Of a stretch of DNA of 37,332 nt, positions 15,709 through 24,622 are shown in pieces. Under the pieces are notes generated by a model. The model saw only the letters and a program-made list of their open reading frames with translations, ran no database searches and had not been told where the DNA came from. This DNA comes from DASRHY01 sp046765875. GTDB lineage: Bacteria > Actinomycetota > Actinomycetes > Propionibacteriales > Kribbellaceae. The first letter of the stretch is position 1; each line of letters starts with the position of its first letter. Position numbers and translations under genes: made by a program. Where the stretch lies: contig JBKPSJ010000286.1 in the NCBI GenBank assembly GCA_046765875.1, positions 1 through 37,332 of the forward strand. The letters run 5' to 3'.

Positions 15709-16998
15709 ATGAGACGAACGCTCGTCGCCGCCGTAGGACTGGCCACCACGGCCGCCCTGCTCACGGCGTGTGGTAGCTCCGACGACAACAAGACCAGCGC
15801 GAGCAACCTCACGCACGGCGAGATCAAGATCTGGTATTCCAACAACCCGCAGGAAGTTGCCTGGGGCAAGCAGGCGGTCGCCGCCTGGAACTCCGCGCAT
15901 CCGACCGAGAAGGTCACCGCGCAGGAGATCCCGGCCGGCAAGTCGTCGGAAGAGGTCATCGGCGCGGCGATCACGGCCGGCACCACTCCCTGCCTGATCT
16001 ACAACACCGCGCCGGCCGCGGTGCCGCAGTTCCAGCGTCAGGGCGGGCTGGTCGACCTCTCGTCGATGCCGGACGGCAACGGCTACATCGAGTCGCGCAC
16101 CGGCGATCGCGCGCAGCAGTACAAGTCGTCCGACGGGCATTACTACCAGCTGCCGTGGAAGTCGAACCCGGTGATGATCTTCTACAACAAGAAGTTGTTC
16201 ACCAAGGCCGGTATCGACACCACCAAACCGCCGCTGGCGACGTACTCCGACTTCCTCGCGACGGCGAAGAAGGTCGTCGCCGCCAAGGCTGCGAAGTACG
16301 CGATCTACCCGGCGCCGTCGAACGAGTTCTTCCAGTCGTGGTTCGACTTCTACCCGCTGTACGCCGCGGCCAGCGACGGCAAGCAACTCGTCGAGGACGG
16401 CAAGGCCACGTTCGACAGCGACCAGGGCAAGCAGGTCGCACACTTCTGGCGTGACCTGTACGCCCAGAAGCTGGCCGGCAACGAGACCTACAACGGCGAC
16501 GCGTTCGCAGACGGCGTCGCGGCGATGTCGGTTGTCGGGCCGTGGGCGATCGCGGTCTACAAGGGCAAGGTCGACTGGGGCGTGGTCCCGGTGCCGACGC
16601 AGGACGGCAAGTCCGCCGACCAGATCCACACCTTCAGCGACGCGAAGAACGTCGCCATGTACAGCTCGTGCAAGAACAAGGGCACGGCCTGGGACTTCCT
16701 GAAGTTCACCACCAGCCAGGAGCAGGACGGCAAGCTGCTGAACATGACCGGCCAGATGCCGCTGCGGGACAAGGTCGACACGGTGTACGCCGACTACTTC
16801 ACCAAGAACCCGGCCTACAAGGACTTCGCCGCGCAGGCCGCCCGTACAGTCGAGGTGCCGAACGTGACCTCGTCGGTGGAGATCTGGCAGACGTTCCGCG
16901 ACTCGTGGTCCAGCTCGGTGATCTTCGGCAAGACCGACGTCGACAGCTCGCTGTCCGAAGCCGCGAAGAAGATCAACGACCTGGCGGCCTCCAGCTGA
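15709..16998 (+). CDS. ABC transporter sugar-binding lipoprotein (family 1)
   Basis: 429 residues from the ATG at 15709, with AAGG upstream. The N-terminus is a lipoprotein signal: MRRTL, a hydrophobic stretch, then the lipobox LLTAC with lipidated C21. The mature part has the family 1 extracellular solute-binding fold, with LPWKSNPVMIFYNKKLFTKA (near 150-169) and FADGVAAMSVVGPWAIAVYK (near 266-285). These proteins capture mono- or oligosaccharides outside the membrane and deliver them to MalF/MalG-type permeases, whose genes follow directly (1 nt gap). Aromatic-rich mature sequence fits sugar stacking. The specific ligand is unknown; operon context with GH130 suggests a mannose-containing oligosaccharide. 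Confidence 0.95.
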   Translation: MRRTLVAAVGLATTAALLTACGSSDDNKTSASNLTHGEIKIWYSNNPQEVAWGKQAVAAWNSAHPTEKVTAQEIPAGKSSEEVIGAAITAGTTPCLIYNTAPAAVPQFQRQGGLVDLSSMPDGNGYIESRTGDRAQQYKSSDGHYYQLPWKSNPVMIFYNKKLFTKAGIDTTKPPLATYSDFLATAKKVVAAKAAKYAIYPAPSNEFFQSWFDFYPLYAAASDGKQLVEDGKATFDSDQGKQVAHFWRDLYAQKLAGNETYNGDAFADGVAAMSVVGPWAIAVYKGKVDWGVVPVPTQDGKSADQIHTFSDAKNVAMYSSCKNKGTAWDFLKFTTSQEQDGKLLNMTGQMPLRDKVDTVYADYFTKNPAYKDFAAQAARTVEVPNVTSSVEIWQTFRDSWSSSVIFGKTDVDSSLSEAAKKINDLAASS

Positions 16999-16999
16999 C

Positions 17000-17893
17000 A
17001 TGAGACAGCTCAAGCGGCGGCTACTCGGGGAGTCGCCGATCGGGATGCTGCTCGCGGCGCCGTACGCGGTGTTCATCGTGGTGGTGTTCGCCTACCCCCT
17101 CGGGTTCGCGGTGTGGATGTCGTTCCACGACTACTTCTTCACCGCGCCCGGGGTATCGGTGCCGCACCCGTTCGTCGGGCTGGACAACTACCAGGCGGTG
17201 CTGAAGGACCCGGTCGTGCGGGACTCGTTCCTGCACGTCCTGGTCTTCCTGGTGATCAACGTCCCGCTCACCGTGGTCCTCTCGCTGGTCCTGGCGACGG
17301 CGCTCAACAGGGCGATCCGGTTCCGCACCTTCTTCCGGGTCTCGTACTACGTCCCGTACGTCACAGCGAGCGTCGCGGTGGTCGGTGTCTGGTTGTTCCT
17401 GTTCAACTCCGACGGGATCGTCAACAGCATCCTCGGCCCGCTCGCGCCCGACCCGTCCTGGCTGGTGAACTCGCACTGGGCGATGCCGTCCATCGCGTTG
17501 TTCGTCACCTGGAAGCAGCTCGGTTTCTTCATCCTGCTGTACCTGGCTGCATTGCAGAACGTGCCGAACGAGCTGTACGAGTCGGCGGCGACCGATGGGG
17601 CGACGAAGTGGCAGGCGTTCTGGGCGGTGACGGTTCCGGGCGTACGTCCGGCGACCGCACTGGTCACGCTGCTCGCGATCATCACCGGCGCGAACCTGTT
17701 CACCGAGCCGTACCTGCTGACCGGCCGTGGCGGACCGGACGGCGCGACGATCACACCCGTACTGCTGATGTACCAGAAGGGCATCGAGCAGGGTAAGCCC
17801 GATGTCGCCGCGGCGATCGGCGCGCTACTGGTCATCGCGGTGATGGTGATCGCGCTGATCAGCCGCCGGATCACGGAACGAGGCCTGAGATGA
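17000..17893 (+). CDS. ABC sugar transporter permease, MalF type
   Basis: 297 residues with six predicted membrane helices, starting with LLAAPYAVFIVVVFAYPLGF. The cytoplasmic EAA loop that docks the ATPase reads ELYESAATDGATKWQAFWAV, followed by TVPGVRP (about 190-216). The start ATG lies 1 nt after the binding-protein stop. The stop overlaps the next permease gene as ATGA. With its partner it forms the inner-membrane channel of a carbohydrate importer. No ATP-binding subunit gene is found in the operon, which is usual for actinobacterial sugar importers energised by a shared MsiK-like ATPase encoded elsewhere. Confidence 0.95.
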   Translation: MRQLKRRLLGESPIGMLLAAPYAVFIVVVFAYPLGFAVWMSFHDYFFTAPGVSVPHPFVGLDNYQAVLKDPVVRDSFLHVLVFLVINVPLTVVLSLVLATALNRAIRFRTFFRVSYYVPYVTASVAVVGVWLFLFNSDGIVNSILGPLAPDPSWLVNSHWAMPSIALFVTWKQLGFFILLYLAALQNVPNELYESAATDGATKWQAFWAVTVPGVRPATALVTLLAIITGANLFTEPYLLTGRGGPDGATITPVLLMYQKGIEQGKPDVAAAIGALLVIAVMVIALISRRITERGLR

Positions 17894-18744
17894 GACGCAC
17901 ACGTTCTCGTAGTCGTACTCCCGGCGGGCTGCTCGGTACGGCGCTGCTGCTGCTCGGCGCGCTGGTGTTCCTGTTCCCCTTCTACTCGATGATCATCGGC
18001 TCGCTGCAGAAGACGCGGGACTCGTCGGTCCGCGGCATGCTGCCCAACCCGTCGAACACCTCGCTCGAGAACTACACGAACATCAACGACTCGATCAACC
18101 TCGGGCGCAGCCTGCTCAACTCGGGCATCTTCACCGGTGGCGTCCTTCTGTGCACGGTGGTGTTCGGCGTCCTGGCCGGGTACGCGCTGGCGATCCTGCA
18201 CTGGCGCGGACGCGGAGTGGTCTTCGGGTCGATGCTGCTGGTGCAGACGATCCCTTTCCAGCTACTGATGATCCCGCTGTACGTGATGATCGTGCGCAGT
18301 TACGGACTTGCCGACAGCTACTTCGGCATGATCCTGCCGTTCGCGATCAACTCGGCGGCGGTGTTCATTTTCAGGCAGTACTTCCTGCAGTTGCCACGCG
18401 AGCTCTTCGACGCCGCCCGGGTGGACGGTGCGGGTGAGTTTCGCATCCTGTGGAACGTCGCCCTGCCGCTGGTCCGGCCGGCCCTGCTGACGGCCGTGCT
18501 GCTGACGTTCATCGGGCCGTGGAACGAGTTCCTGTGGCCGTTCCTGGTCACCAAGCAGCAGGACATGGAGCCGCTGGCCGTGTCGCTGGCGAACTACATC
18601 AGCACCGTCGCGGGCAGCGTGTCGAACCCGTTCGGCGCGATCCTGGCCGGCGCCTGCGTGCTGGCCGCTCCGGCGGTGGTGCTGTTCATCGTGTTCCAGC
18701 GCAAGTTCGTCTCGACCGATCTCGGCTCCGGAGTGAAAGGCTAG
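17890..18744 (+). CDS. ABC sugar transporter permease, MalG type
   Basis: 284 residues, six predicted helices after a basic N-terminus (MRRTRSRSRTPGG). The EAA loop is ELFDAARVDGAGEFRILWNV, then ALPLVRP (about 174-200). A conserved TFIGPWNEFLWPFLV stretch follows, as in MalG relatives. It overlaps the first permease gene by 4 nt and is followed after 2 nt by the GTG of the GH130 gene. It forms the heterodimeric channel with the preceding protein. Substrate range is set mainly by the binding protein and cannot be read here. Confidence 0.95.
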   Translation: MRRTRSRSRTPGGLLGTALLLLGALVFLFPFYSMIIGSLQKTRDSSVRGMLPNPSNTSLENYTNINDSINLGRSLLNSGIFTGGVLLCTVVFGVLAGYALAILHWRGRGVVFGSMLLVQTIPFQLLMIPLYVMIVRSYGLADSYFGMILPFAINSAAVFIFRQYFLQLPRELFDAARVDGAGEFRILWNVALPLVRPALLTAVLLTFIGPWNEFLWPFLVTKQQDMEPLAVSLANYISTVAGSVSNPFGAILAGACVLAAPAVVLFIVFQRKFVSTDLGSGVKG

Positions 18745-18746
18745 TC

Positions 18747-19814
18747 GTGCAGATCCAAACCACCGTTCCCTTCACGCTGACCCGGCTCGGGGTCGTGATG
18801 GCCCCGAACCTCTCCGACCCGAACGAGGTCGAGGGAGTGCTCAACCCGGCCAGCGGCAGGACGCCGGACGGCACGCTGTATCTGCTGCCGCGTCTGGTTG
18901 CCCGAGGCAATATATCCCGCGTCGGACTGGCGAAGGTCGTGCTCGACGGCGGCGTACCGGTCGGAGTCGAACGCGAGACCGTCGTCCTGGAGCCGGACGA
19001 GGGCTGGGAGCGCGGGCTCGATCATTCCGGCGTCGAGGATCCGCGTAACACGTGGATCCCCTCGCTCGGCGTGCACGTGATGAGCTACGTCGCCTACGGC
19101 CCGCTCGGTCCGAAGCCGGCGCTGGCGGTGTCGGAGAACCTGCGTGCCTGGCGGCGGCTCGGCCCGATCCACTTCGCCTACCAGCCCGCCCTGGACACCG
19201 ACATCAACCTGTTCCCGAACAAAGATGTGGTGTTCTTCCCCGAACCCGTGCCGGGCCCGGACGGCGATCCGGCGTACGCGATGTTGCACCGGCCGATGTG
19301 GGACCTCGGCTGGATCCGCGACGGCGAGGGTGTGCACCTGCCGGCCGGGATCACCGACGACCGGCCCGGCATCTGGATCTCGTACGTCCCGGTCGAGGAG
19401 GTACGCCGTGACATCGGAGCGCTGGTGTTCCAGCGTTCGCACCGGCTGGTCGCGATGCCCGCGTACGACTTCGAGGAACTCAAGATCGGCGCCGGTCCGG
19501 CACCCGTCCGGGTGGACCAGGGCTGGCTGCTGATCCATCACGGTGTCGCCGGTGCGCTCAGCACCGGATGGGAACCGCAGCAGAAGGTGCACTACGCCGC
19601 CGGCGCGATGATCCTCGACGCCGACGACCCGGCCCTGGTGCTTGCCCGTACCGCCGAACCGCTGCTCTCGCCGGAAACCGACGACGAGCGCAGCGGCCTC
19701 GTCCCGAACGTCGTGTTCCCGACCGCGATCGAGGAGATCGACGGCATCCGTTACGTCTTCTACGGCATGGCCGACAGCAAGATCGGCGTAGCCCGGCTCG
19801 AGGAGTCGATATGA
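18747..19814 (+). CDS. glycoside hydrolase family 130 protein (mannoside phosphorylase or mannosidase)
   Basis: 355 residues from the GTG at 18747, 2 nt after the permease stop with AAAGG 8 nt upstream; the longer open frame is inside the permease gene. The GH130 five-bladed propeller is marked by SGVEDPRNTWIP (94-105), whose aspartate D98 corresponds to the family's catalytic acid, and by NLFPNKDVVFFPE and YAMLHRPMWDLG. GH130 enzymes cleave beta-mannosidic bonds, most by phosphorolysis giving mannose 1-phosphate. No signal peptide is present, so it acts in the cytoplasm on the imported sugar. Which subfamily, and whether phosphate or water is used, needs alignment of the phosphate-binding residues. 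Its stop overlaps the next start (ATGA). Confidence 0.9.
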   Translation: MQIQTTVPFTLTRLGVVMAPNLSDPNEVEGVLNPASGRTPDGTLYLLPRLVARGNISRVGLAKVVLDGGVPVGVERETVVLEPDEGWERGLDHSGVEDPRNTWIPSLGVHVMSYVAYGPLGPKPALAVSENLRAWRRLGPIHFAYQPALDTDINLFPNKDVVFFPEPVPGPDGDPAYAMLHRPMWDLGWIRDGEGVHLPAGITDDRPGIWISYVPVEEVRRDIGALVFQRSHRLVAMPAYDFEELKIGAGPAPVRVDQGWLLIHHGVAGALSTGWEPQQKVHYAAGAMILDADDPALVLARTAEPLLSPETDDERSGLVPNVVFPTAIEEIDGIRYVFYGMADSKIGVARLEESI

Positions 19815-21649
19815 AACTGACCGCCCTTGTTTCCAGTGCTGCCTTGATAGCAGCCGGCGTCGTCACGCCGGCCGCCGCGGCACCCGCACCCTTGACCAAC
19901 CTTGACCATTTGGACTTCCTCGGCGACCGAGTAGCCGTGCAGGCCGTGCCGGGGCATACGACATATCGGCTTACCGAGGAACCCGAGATCGGGGTGCTGT
20001 GGGTGTACGCCGACGCCCGCCCGGGTGACGCCTTCCAGCGCGTCGGCGGTGGCGGGTTCGACTCGGCCACCGGGCACTGGGGACAGGGCTCGTACGACGC
20101 GGACGACATCAGCCGGGCGGCCGTGGTGTACCTGCGCCAATGGCAGGCACGGCACGACGGGCACTCGCGCGAGCAGGCGTACGAGTTGCTGCGTGGGCTG
20201 ACCTACCTGCAGACCGACAGCGGCCCGAATCGCGGCAACGTGGTGCTGTGGATGCAGCCGGACGGCTCGCTCAACACCACACCGACGCCGCCCGACTCGC
20301 CGAACCCGTCGGACACGGGCGCCTCGTACTGGCTGGCGCGGACGATCTGGGCACTCGGTGAGGGGTACGCCGCGTTCAAGCACGACGATCCCGCGTTCGC
20401 CGGCTTCCTCAAGCAGCGGCTCGACCTGGCCGTCGACGCCGTCCAGCGGCAGGTCCTCGTTGCCTATGGCAGCTACAAGAACCTGCACGGGGTCAAGGTG
20501 CCGGCCTGGCTGATCGTGGACGGAGCCGATGCGTCGTCAGAGGCGGTGCTAGGGCTCTCGGCGTACGTGCGGGCCGGCGGCACTTCCGCCGCACGGACCG
20601 CACTGGCGCAACTGTCGGACGGCATCGCGCAGTTCAGTGGCGGTGATGTCAGCCACTGGCCATACGGTGCGCTGATGCCCTGGGCCGGTTCGCTGTCGGA
20701 CTGGCACGCCTGGGGTGCGCAGATGCCGTCTGGTCTGGCCGCCGCATCCGTTGCTTTGCACAGCGACTCGTTGCTCCGCCCGGCGGTGTCCGACGCCGCG
20801 AGCTTCACTCCTGGGCTGCTGGCGTCGTACGGGCCGGTGAACGGGCTGCTGCCGTCGGCCGACGACCGGACCCAGATCGCGTACGGGGCCGATGCGCGCG
20901 TGCAGGGGCTGTACTCGGTCGGCCGCGCCTCGGGCCGTCAGGACGTCCGCCAGCTCGCCGGGTTCGCGGCCGGCTGGTTCTTCGGCCAGAACAATGCGGG
21001 CGTGCCGACGTACAACCCGGCGACCGGCGTCACCTTCGACGGCGTCAGCGGCGACGGAACGGTCAACCACAACTCCGGCGCCGAATCGACCATCCACGGC
21101 CTGCTCACCATGCAGACGCTCGACGCGAACCCCGACCTGGCCGCCCTCGCCCAGTCGAGCGGACCGATCCAGTCGCGCTCGGCGGAGACCTCGGTCCAGG
21201 CCGAGGTGGCGACGCTGAGCGGTCCCGCGACCGTCGTCACACCACCGTCGGCGTGGACCGGCGAGGCGCAGTACAGCGGTGGCGCGTACGTCGAGGCGCA
21301 GGCCGGGTCCTCGCTGACCTGGTCGGTGCCGGCGGGACAGCGGGTTGTCCGGTTGGTGCTCGACCTGGTGCCCGGCAGCGCGGCCAAGATCCGGCTGCGC
21401 TCGGACGGCCATTCGCTCGGCATGATCGGGATCGGCGACGTCGGACCGCAGGGCGACGCGGCGACGGCCAGTTACCTTGTGCCGGTGACGACGCACGGTC
21501 TGGCTGCCGGGTCCGTCACGGCGACGGTCGACGGCGGCACGGCCCGGATCGACGCGCTGCAGACGGCGCCGGGCGAGTCGAAGCTCGTCGCGGGCCGGTC
21601 GACGCTGCGGGTGGACAACACCGGATCGGGCGGTTTCCGGCTGGGGTAG
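19811..21649 (+). CDS. secreted protein, probable alpha/alpha-toroid carbohydrate-active enzyme with C-terminal beta domain, family unassigned
   Basis: 612 residues from the ATG at 19811, overlapping the GH130 stop. A Sec signal peptide (MKLTALVSSAALIAAGVVTP, cleavage near AAAAPA) leads into a roughly 380-residue helical region. It is rich in W, Y and D and has repeated helix pairs resembling an (alpha/alpha)6 barrel (SYWLARTIWALGEGYAAF, WLIVDGADASSEAVLGLSAY). A conserved-looking FFGQNNAGVPTYNPATG run follows, then NHNSGAESTIHGLLTMQTLD (about 415-434). The last 170 residues look like beta-sandwich modules, perhaps carbohydrate binding. No catalytic residues can be assigned with certainty. Its operon place suggests it acts outside the cell on the polymer or glycan whose fragments the ABC importer takes up. 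Confidence 0.8.
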   Translation: MKLTALVSSAALIAAGVVTPAAAAPAPLTNLDHLDFLGDRVAVQAVPGHTTYRLTEEPEIGVLWVYADARPGDAFQRVGGGGFDSATGHWGQGSYDADDISRAAVVYLRQWQARHDGHSREQAYELLRGLTYLQTDSGPNRGNVVLWMQPDGSLNTTPTPPDSPNPSDTGASYWLARTIWALGEGYAAFKHDDPAFAGFLKQRLDLAVDAVQRQVLVAYGSYKNLHGVKVPAWLIVDGADASSEAVLGLSAYVRAGGTSAARTALAQLSDGIAQFSGGDVSHWPYGALMPWAGSLSDWHAWGAQMPSGLAAASVALHSDSLLRPAVSDAASFTPGLLASYGPVNGLLPSADDRTQIAYGADARVQGLYSVGRASGRQDVRQLAGFAAGWFFGQNNAGVPTYNPATGVTFDGVSGDGTVNHNSGAESTIHGLLTMQTLDANPDLAALAQSSGPIQSRSAETSVQAEVATLSGPATVVTPPSAWTGEAQYSGGAYVEAQAGSSLTWSVPAGQRVVRLVLDLVPGSAAKIRLRSDGHSLGMIGIGDVGPQGDAATASYLVPVTTHGLAAGSVTATVDGGTARIDALQTAPGESKLVAGRSTLRVDNTGSGGFRLG

Positions 21650-21677
21650 CCGGGCCGCGCGGGGCAGAGTGGAGGGT

Positions 21678-22439
21678 ATGAGCGACTACCCCGCCAACAT
21701 CGTCCCGGTCGATCACGTCGAGCCGGTGCCGCGCCGGATCCGCGCCGTCCTGGCCGGCCGCACCGTGCTCGACACCACCCGTGCTCTGTACGTCTGGGAG
21801 GTGCCGTACTTCCCGCAGTTCTACGTACCGCTCGCCGACATCGAGCCCGGCGTACTGGTCGACGAGGACCAGAAGCTGGACAGCAGCCGCGGTACTGTCG
21901 CGGTCCACGGCCTGCGGGTGGACGACACCTACCGCCCGAAGGCCGCGAAGGTGCTGCACGACTCCCCGATCGACCGGCTGACGGACACCGTCCGGCTGAA
22001 CTTCAAGGCGCTGGATGCCTGGTACGAGGAGGACGAGCGGATCTTCGTCCACCCGCGCTCGCCGTACGCCCGGGTCGACTGCGTACGCTCCAGCCGCCGG
22101 ATCCGGGTCGAGCTCGACGGCGTCGTGCTGGCCGAGTCCGCGGCTCCGGTGATGCTGTTCGAGACCGGGCTGCCGACGCGGTACTACCTGAACCGTACCG
22201 ATCTCGCCTTCGAGCACCTGGTGCCGTCCAACACGCAGACCTCATGCCCGTACAAGGGGACGACAGGCGCGTACTGGTCGGCGAGGATCGGCGACCGACA
22301 GGTCGACGACGTCGCCTGGTCGTACGACTTCACCACCCGTGAGGTTCAGCCGATCGCCGGCCTGGTTGCCTTCTACAACGAGCGGGTCGACATCTTCATC
22401 GACGACGTCCCGCTGGAGCGGCCGCGTACGCAGTTCTAG
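21678..22439 (+). CDS. DUF427 domain protein (two domain copies)
   Basis: 253 residues from the ATG at 21678; GGAGG sits only 2 nt before it, so the in-frame GTG at 21669 is an alternative start. Two DUF427 units are seen. The first spans about 20-110 (VLAGRTVLDTTRALYVWEVP). The second, more typical, spans about 140-245 (IRVELDGVVLAESAAPVMLF, TRYYLNRTDLAFEHL, TSCPYKGTTGAYWSAR, GLVAFYNERVDIFIDDV). The family is widespread in actinobacteria and fungi, and its biochemical role is not established. It begins 28 nt after the secreted-enzyme gene, but no functional tie is apparent. Confidence 0.88.
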   Translation: MSDYPANIVPVDHVEPVPRRIRAVLAGRTVLDTTRALYVWEVPYFPQFYVPLADIEPGVLVDEDQKLDSSRGTVAVHGLRVDDTYRPKAAKVLHDSPIDRLTDTVRLNFKALDAWYEEDERIFVHPRSPYARVDCVRSSRRIRVELDGVVLAESAAPVMLFETGLPTRYYLNRTDLAFEHLVPSNTQTSCPYKGTTGAYWSARIGDRQVDDVAWSYDFTTREVQPIAGLVAFYNERVDIFIDDVPLERPRTQF

Positions 22440-22485
22440 AAAACGCGATGCCGGTTGGGGTACGGCTCGGGTACCGTCGGCCGAC

Positions 22486-23328
22486 ATGGTGCCCGAGCCG
22501 CTGGTACGCCGGTTGCTGGCGGCTCAGTTTCCGCAGTGGGCGGACCTGCCGCTGAAACGGGTGGACTCGTCCGGCACGGTCAATGCCTTGTACCGGCTCG
22601 GCGACGAGCTGGTCGTACGGCTGCCGCTGCGGTCGTCGGGCCGTGCCGACATCGAGCTCGAGCGGACCTGGCTGCCACTGCTCGCGCCGCTGCTTCCGGT
22701 GCCGGTCCCGGTGCCGGTCGGGCAGGGCAAGCCGACCGACGAGATGCCCGCAGATTGGGGTGTCTACCGCTGGTTACCCGGGGAGCACCCGGCTGAGGGC
22801 TGTGCCGATGTTGACCTTGCGTCGGACCTGGCCGGCTTCGTCCGGGCCATGTCCCGGGTTGATCTGCCGGGTGCTCCGACGGCATACCGTGGCGGCTCCT
22901 TGCGTGAGCAGGACGTCGGCACCCGCGAAGCCATTGCCGAGCTCGGCGATCGGGTCGACGTACGCGGGGTGACGGCGGCCTGGGAGGAGGCGCTGGACAC
23001 GCCGGAGTGGTCCGGGCCTCCGGTATGGCTGCACGGTGACCTGATGCCAGGGAACCTCCTGGTCGCCGACGGTCGGCTCAGCGCGGTGATCGACTTCGGC
23101 ACGCTCGGTGTCGGCGATCCGGCCTGCGACCTGATCCCGGCGTGGAACTTGCTCACAGGTGGTACGCGCGAGGTGTTCCGGGCCGGTCTCGACGTCGATG
23201 ACGCGACCTGGGTACGCGGTCGTGGCAAGGCTCTGTCGATGGCGCTGATCCAGTTGCCGTACTACTGGGACAGCAATCCGGCGATGGCGGCGAACGCGCG
23301 CTATGTGATCCAGGAGGTTCTCCGATGA
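22486..23328 (+). CDS. aminoglycoside phosphotransferase (APH) family kinase
   Basis: 280 residues from the ATG at 22486; the open frame extends upstream into the DUF427 gene without a better start, and no clear ribosome site is seen. Kinase motifs are WLHGDLMPGNLLV (catalytic loop, H183, D185, N190) and VIDFGTLGVGDPACDL (metal-binding D203). APH-fold enzymes phosphorylate small molecules such as aminoglycosides, choline or sugars; the substrate here is unknown and resistance should not be assumed. Its stop overlaps the cyclase-family start (ATGA). It is a paralogue of the kinase at 24619-25527: both begin with VRRL(L/V)AAQFPQW, DLP and later YRLG(D/E)EL. Confidence 0.9.
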   Translation: MVPEPLVRRLLAAQFPQWADLPLKRVDSSGTVNALYRLGDELVVRLPLRSSGRADIELERTWLPLLAPLLPVPVPVPVGQGKPTDEMPADWGVYRWLPGEHPAEGCADVDLASDLAGFVRAMSRVDLPGAPTAYRGGSLREQDVGTREAIAELGDRVDVRGVTAAWEEALDTPEWSGPPVWLHGDLMPGNLLVADGRLSAVIDFGTLGVGDPACDLIPAWNLLTGGTREVFRAGLDVDDATWVRGRGKALSMALIQLPYYWDSNPAMAANARYVIQEVLR

Positions 23329-24239
23329 CGGCCGAGTATCGCGCTTCGTTCGACGCCGTGGTCCGGTTCACCAACGGTGGCGATCTGTCTGTGCACAGGT
23401 TCCGGGTTGATGTGCCATCGGCTGATGTGACCGAGGACGAGATCGGTGCGCTGTTCGTTGCATCGCTCGGACTGCTGATGTCCGAGCCGGTCTCACTGAG
23501 CAACGTCTCGGTGTTTGTTGAACCGCATAAGGGCACCCGTGGCGGGCCATCTGATCGGACGCAGTCGTTGCCGTTGGCAACCGGGCGGCTGGTGGAGCTC
23601 AGCCACGTCATCAGAGCGGGAATGGTGACGTACCCGGGCGTACCCGGTCCGGAGATCAGCCCGTATCTGTCGCGGGAGCAGTCGCGGTCCGTCTACGCGC
23701 CAGGCACGGAGTTCGCTATCGACCGGATCAACCTGGTCGGTAACACCGGGACGTATCTGGATTCGCCGTACCATCGGTTCCCGGATGGCGACGACCTGAG
23801 CGGCGTACAGCTGGACAAGACCGCGGAGCTGCCGGCCATCGTCGTACGAGTGGCCGGCACGGCATCGGCCGGCATCGGCGTCGGCGCGCTCGCGGCCCTG
23901 GACGTACGTGGTGCGGCCGTGTTGCTGCACACGGGTGACGACGCCCGGTTCGGTACGCCGGACTATGCGCAGGACCGGCACTTCCTCACCCGAGCCGGTG
24001 CAGACTGGCTTGTCCAGCACGGCGCCGCCCTGGTCGGCATCGATGCGCTGAACATCGACGACACGCTCGATTCCGCGCGACCCGCGCACACCTCGCTGCT
24101 GCGAGCCGCGATACCAGTGGTCGAGCACCTCACCGGGTTGGATCAGCTGCCGCCGACCGGCGCGCGGTTCACCGCCGTACCGCTGCGGATCGAGGGCTTC
24201 GGCACCATCCCGGTGCGAGCCTTCGCCCGGTTACCGTAG
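23325..24239 (+). CDS. cyclase-family (kynurenine formamidase-like) protein with N-terminal extension and altered metal motif
   Basis: 304 residues. Residues 85-304 match the metal-dependent cyclase/kynurenine formamidase fold (RLVELSHVIRAGMVTYPGVP, then the motif region). In most members the metal site is HxGTHxDxPxH. Here it reads NTGTYLDSPYHRF (140-152), keeping D146 and H150 but replacing the two leading histidines with N140 and Y144. The first 70 residues (ASFDAVVRFTNGGDL, FRVDVPSADVTEDEIGALF, LSNVSVFVEPHKGTRGG) form an extra small domain not found in the standard enzyme. The start overlaps the kinase stop as ATGA, so the two are coupled. Activity may differ from amide hydrolysis. Confidence 0.82.
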   Translation: MTAEYRASFDAVVRFTNGGDLSVHRFRVDVPSADVTEDEIGALFVASLGLLMSEPVSLSNVSVFVEPHKGTRGGPSDRTQSLPLATGRLVELSHVIRAGMVTYPGVPGPEISPYLSREQSRSVYAPGTEFAIDRINLVGNTGTYLDSPYHRFPDGDDLSGVQLDKTAELPAIVVRVAGTASAGIGVGALAALDVRGAAVLLHTGDDARFGTPDYAQDRHFLTRAGADWLVQHGAALVGIDALNIDDTLDSARPAHTSLLRAAIPVVEHLTGLDQLPPTGARFTAVPLRIEGFGTIPVRAFARLP

Positions 24240-24244
24240 GCGTT

Positions 24245-24622
24245 GTGGCTCAACCAGTCGTACATCTGGAGATCATCGGCAAAGACCCGGCCCAGTTGCG
24301 TACGTTCTACGCGGAGTTGTTCGGGTGGCAGTTCGATACCAGCGCACCGATCTCGGCGGCCGTGTCCGAGGCCGGCAACTACGGCTTCACCGAAGGCCCG
24401 CAGGGCGATCCGGTCCCGGGTGGAGTTGGTGGCGGCCCGGGATACGAGCCGCACGTGATGTTCTACGTCGGCGTCGAGGACATCGAGGCCGCGCTGGTGA
24501 AGGCCGAGAGTCTCGGCGGCACCCGCCGGCTCGGACCCGAGCGGGTCGAGGGCCGCGACCTCGTGATCGGCCACCTCACCGACCCTGAGGGCAACCTGAT
24601 CGGCGTGGCCGGATCCGCCTAG
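24245..24622 (+). CDS. VOC-family (glyoxalase/bleomycin-resistance fold) protein
   Basis: 125 residues from the GTG at 24245, 5 nt after the cyclase-family stop. A single vicinal-oxygen-chelate module is formed by two beta-alpha-beta-beta-beta units: QPVVHLEIIGKDPAQLRTFY at the N-terminus and VMFYVGVEDIEAALVKAESL later, ending DPEGNLIGV. The candidate metal ligands H7 and the E of DPEGN are retained. The family includes glyoxalases, dioxygenases and binding proteins; the function here is unknown. The last 4 nt overlap, tail to tail, with the opposite-strand kinase gene. Confidence 0.88.
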   Translation: MAQPVVHLEIIGKDPAQLRTFYAELFGWQFDTSAPISAAVSEAGNYGFTEGPQGDPVPGGVGGGPGYEPHVMFYVGVEDIEAALVKAESLGGTRRLGPERVEGRDLVIGHLTDPEGNLIGVAGSA

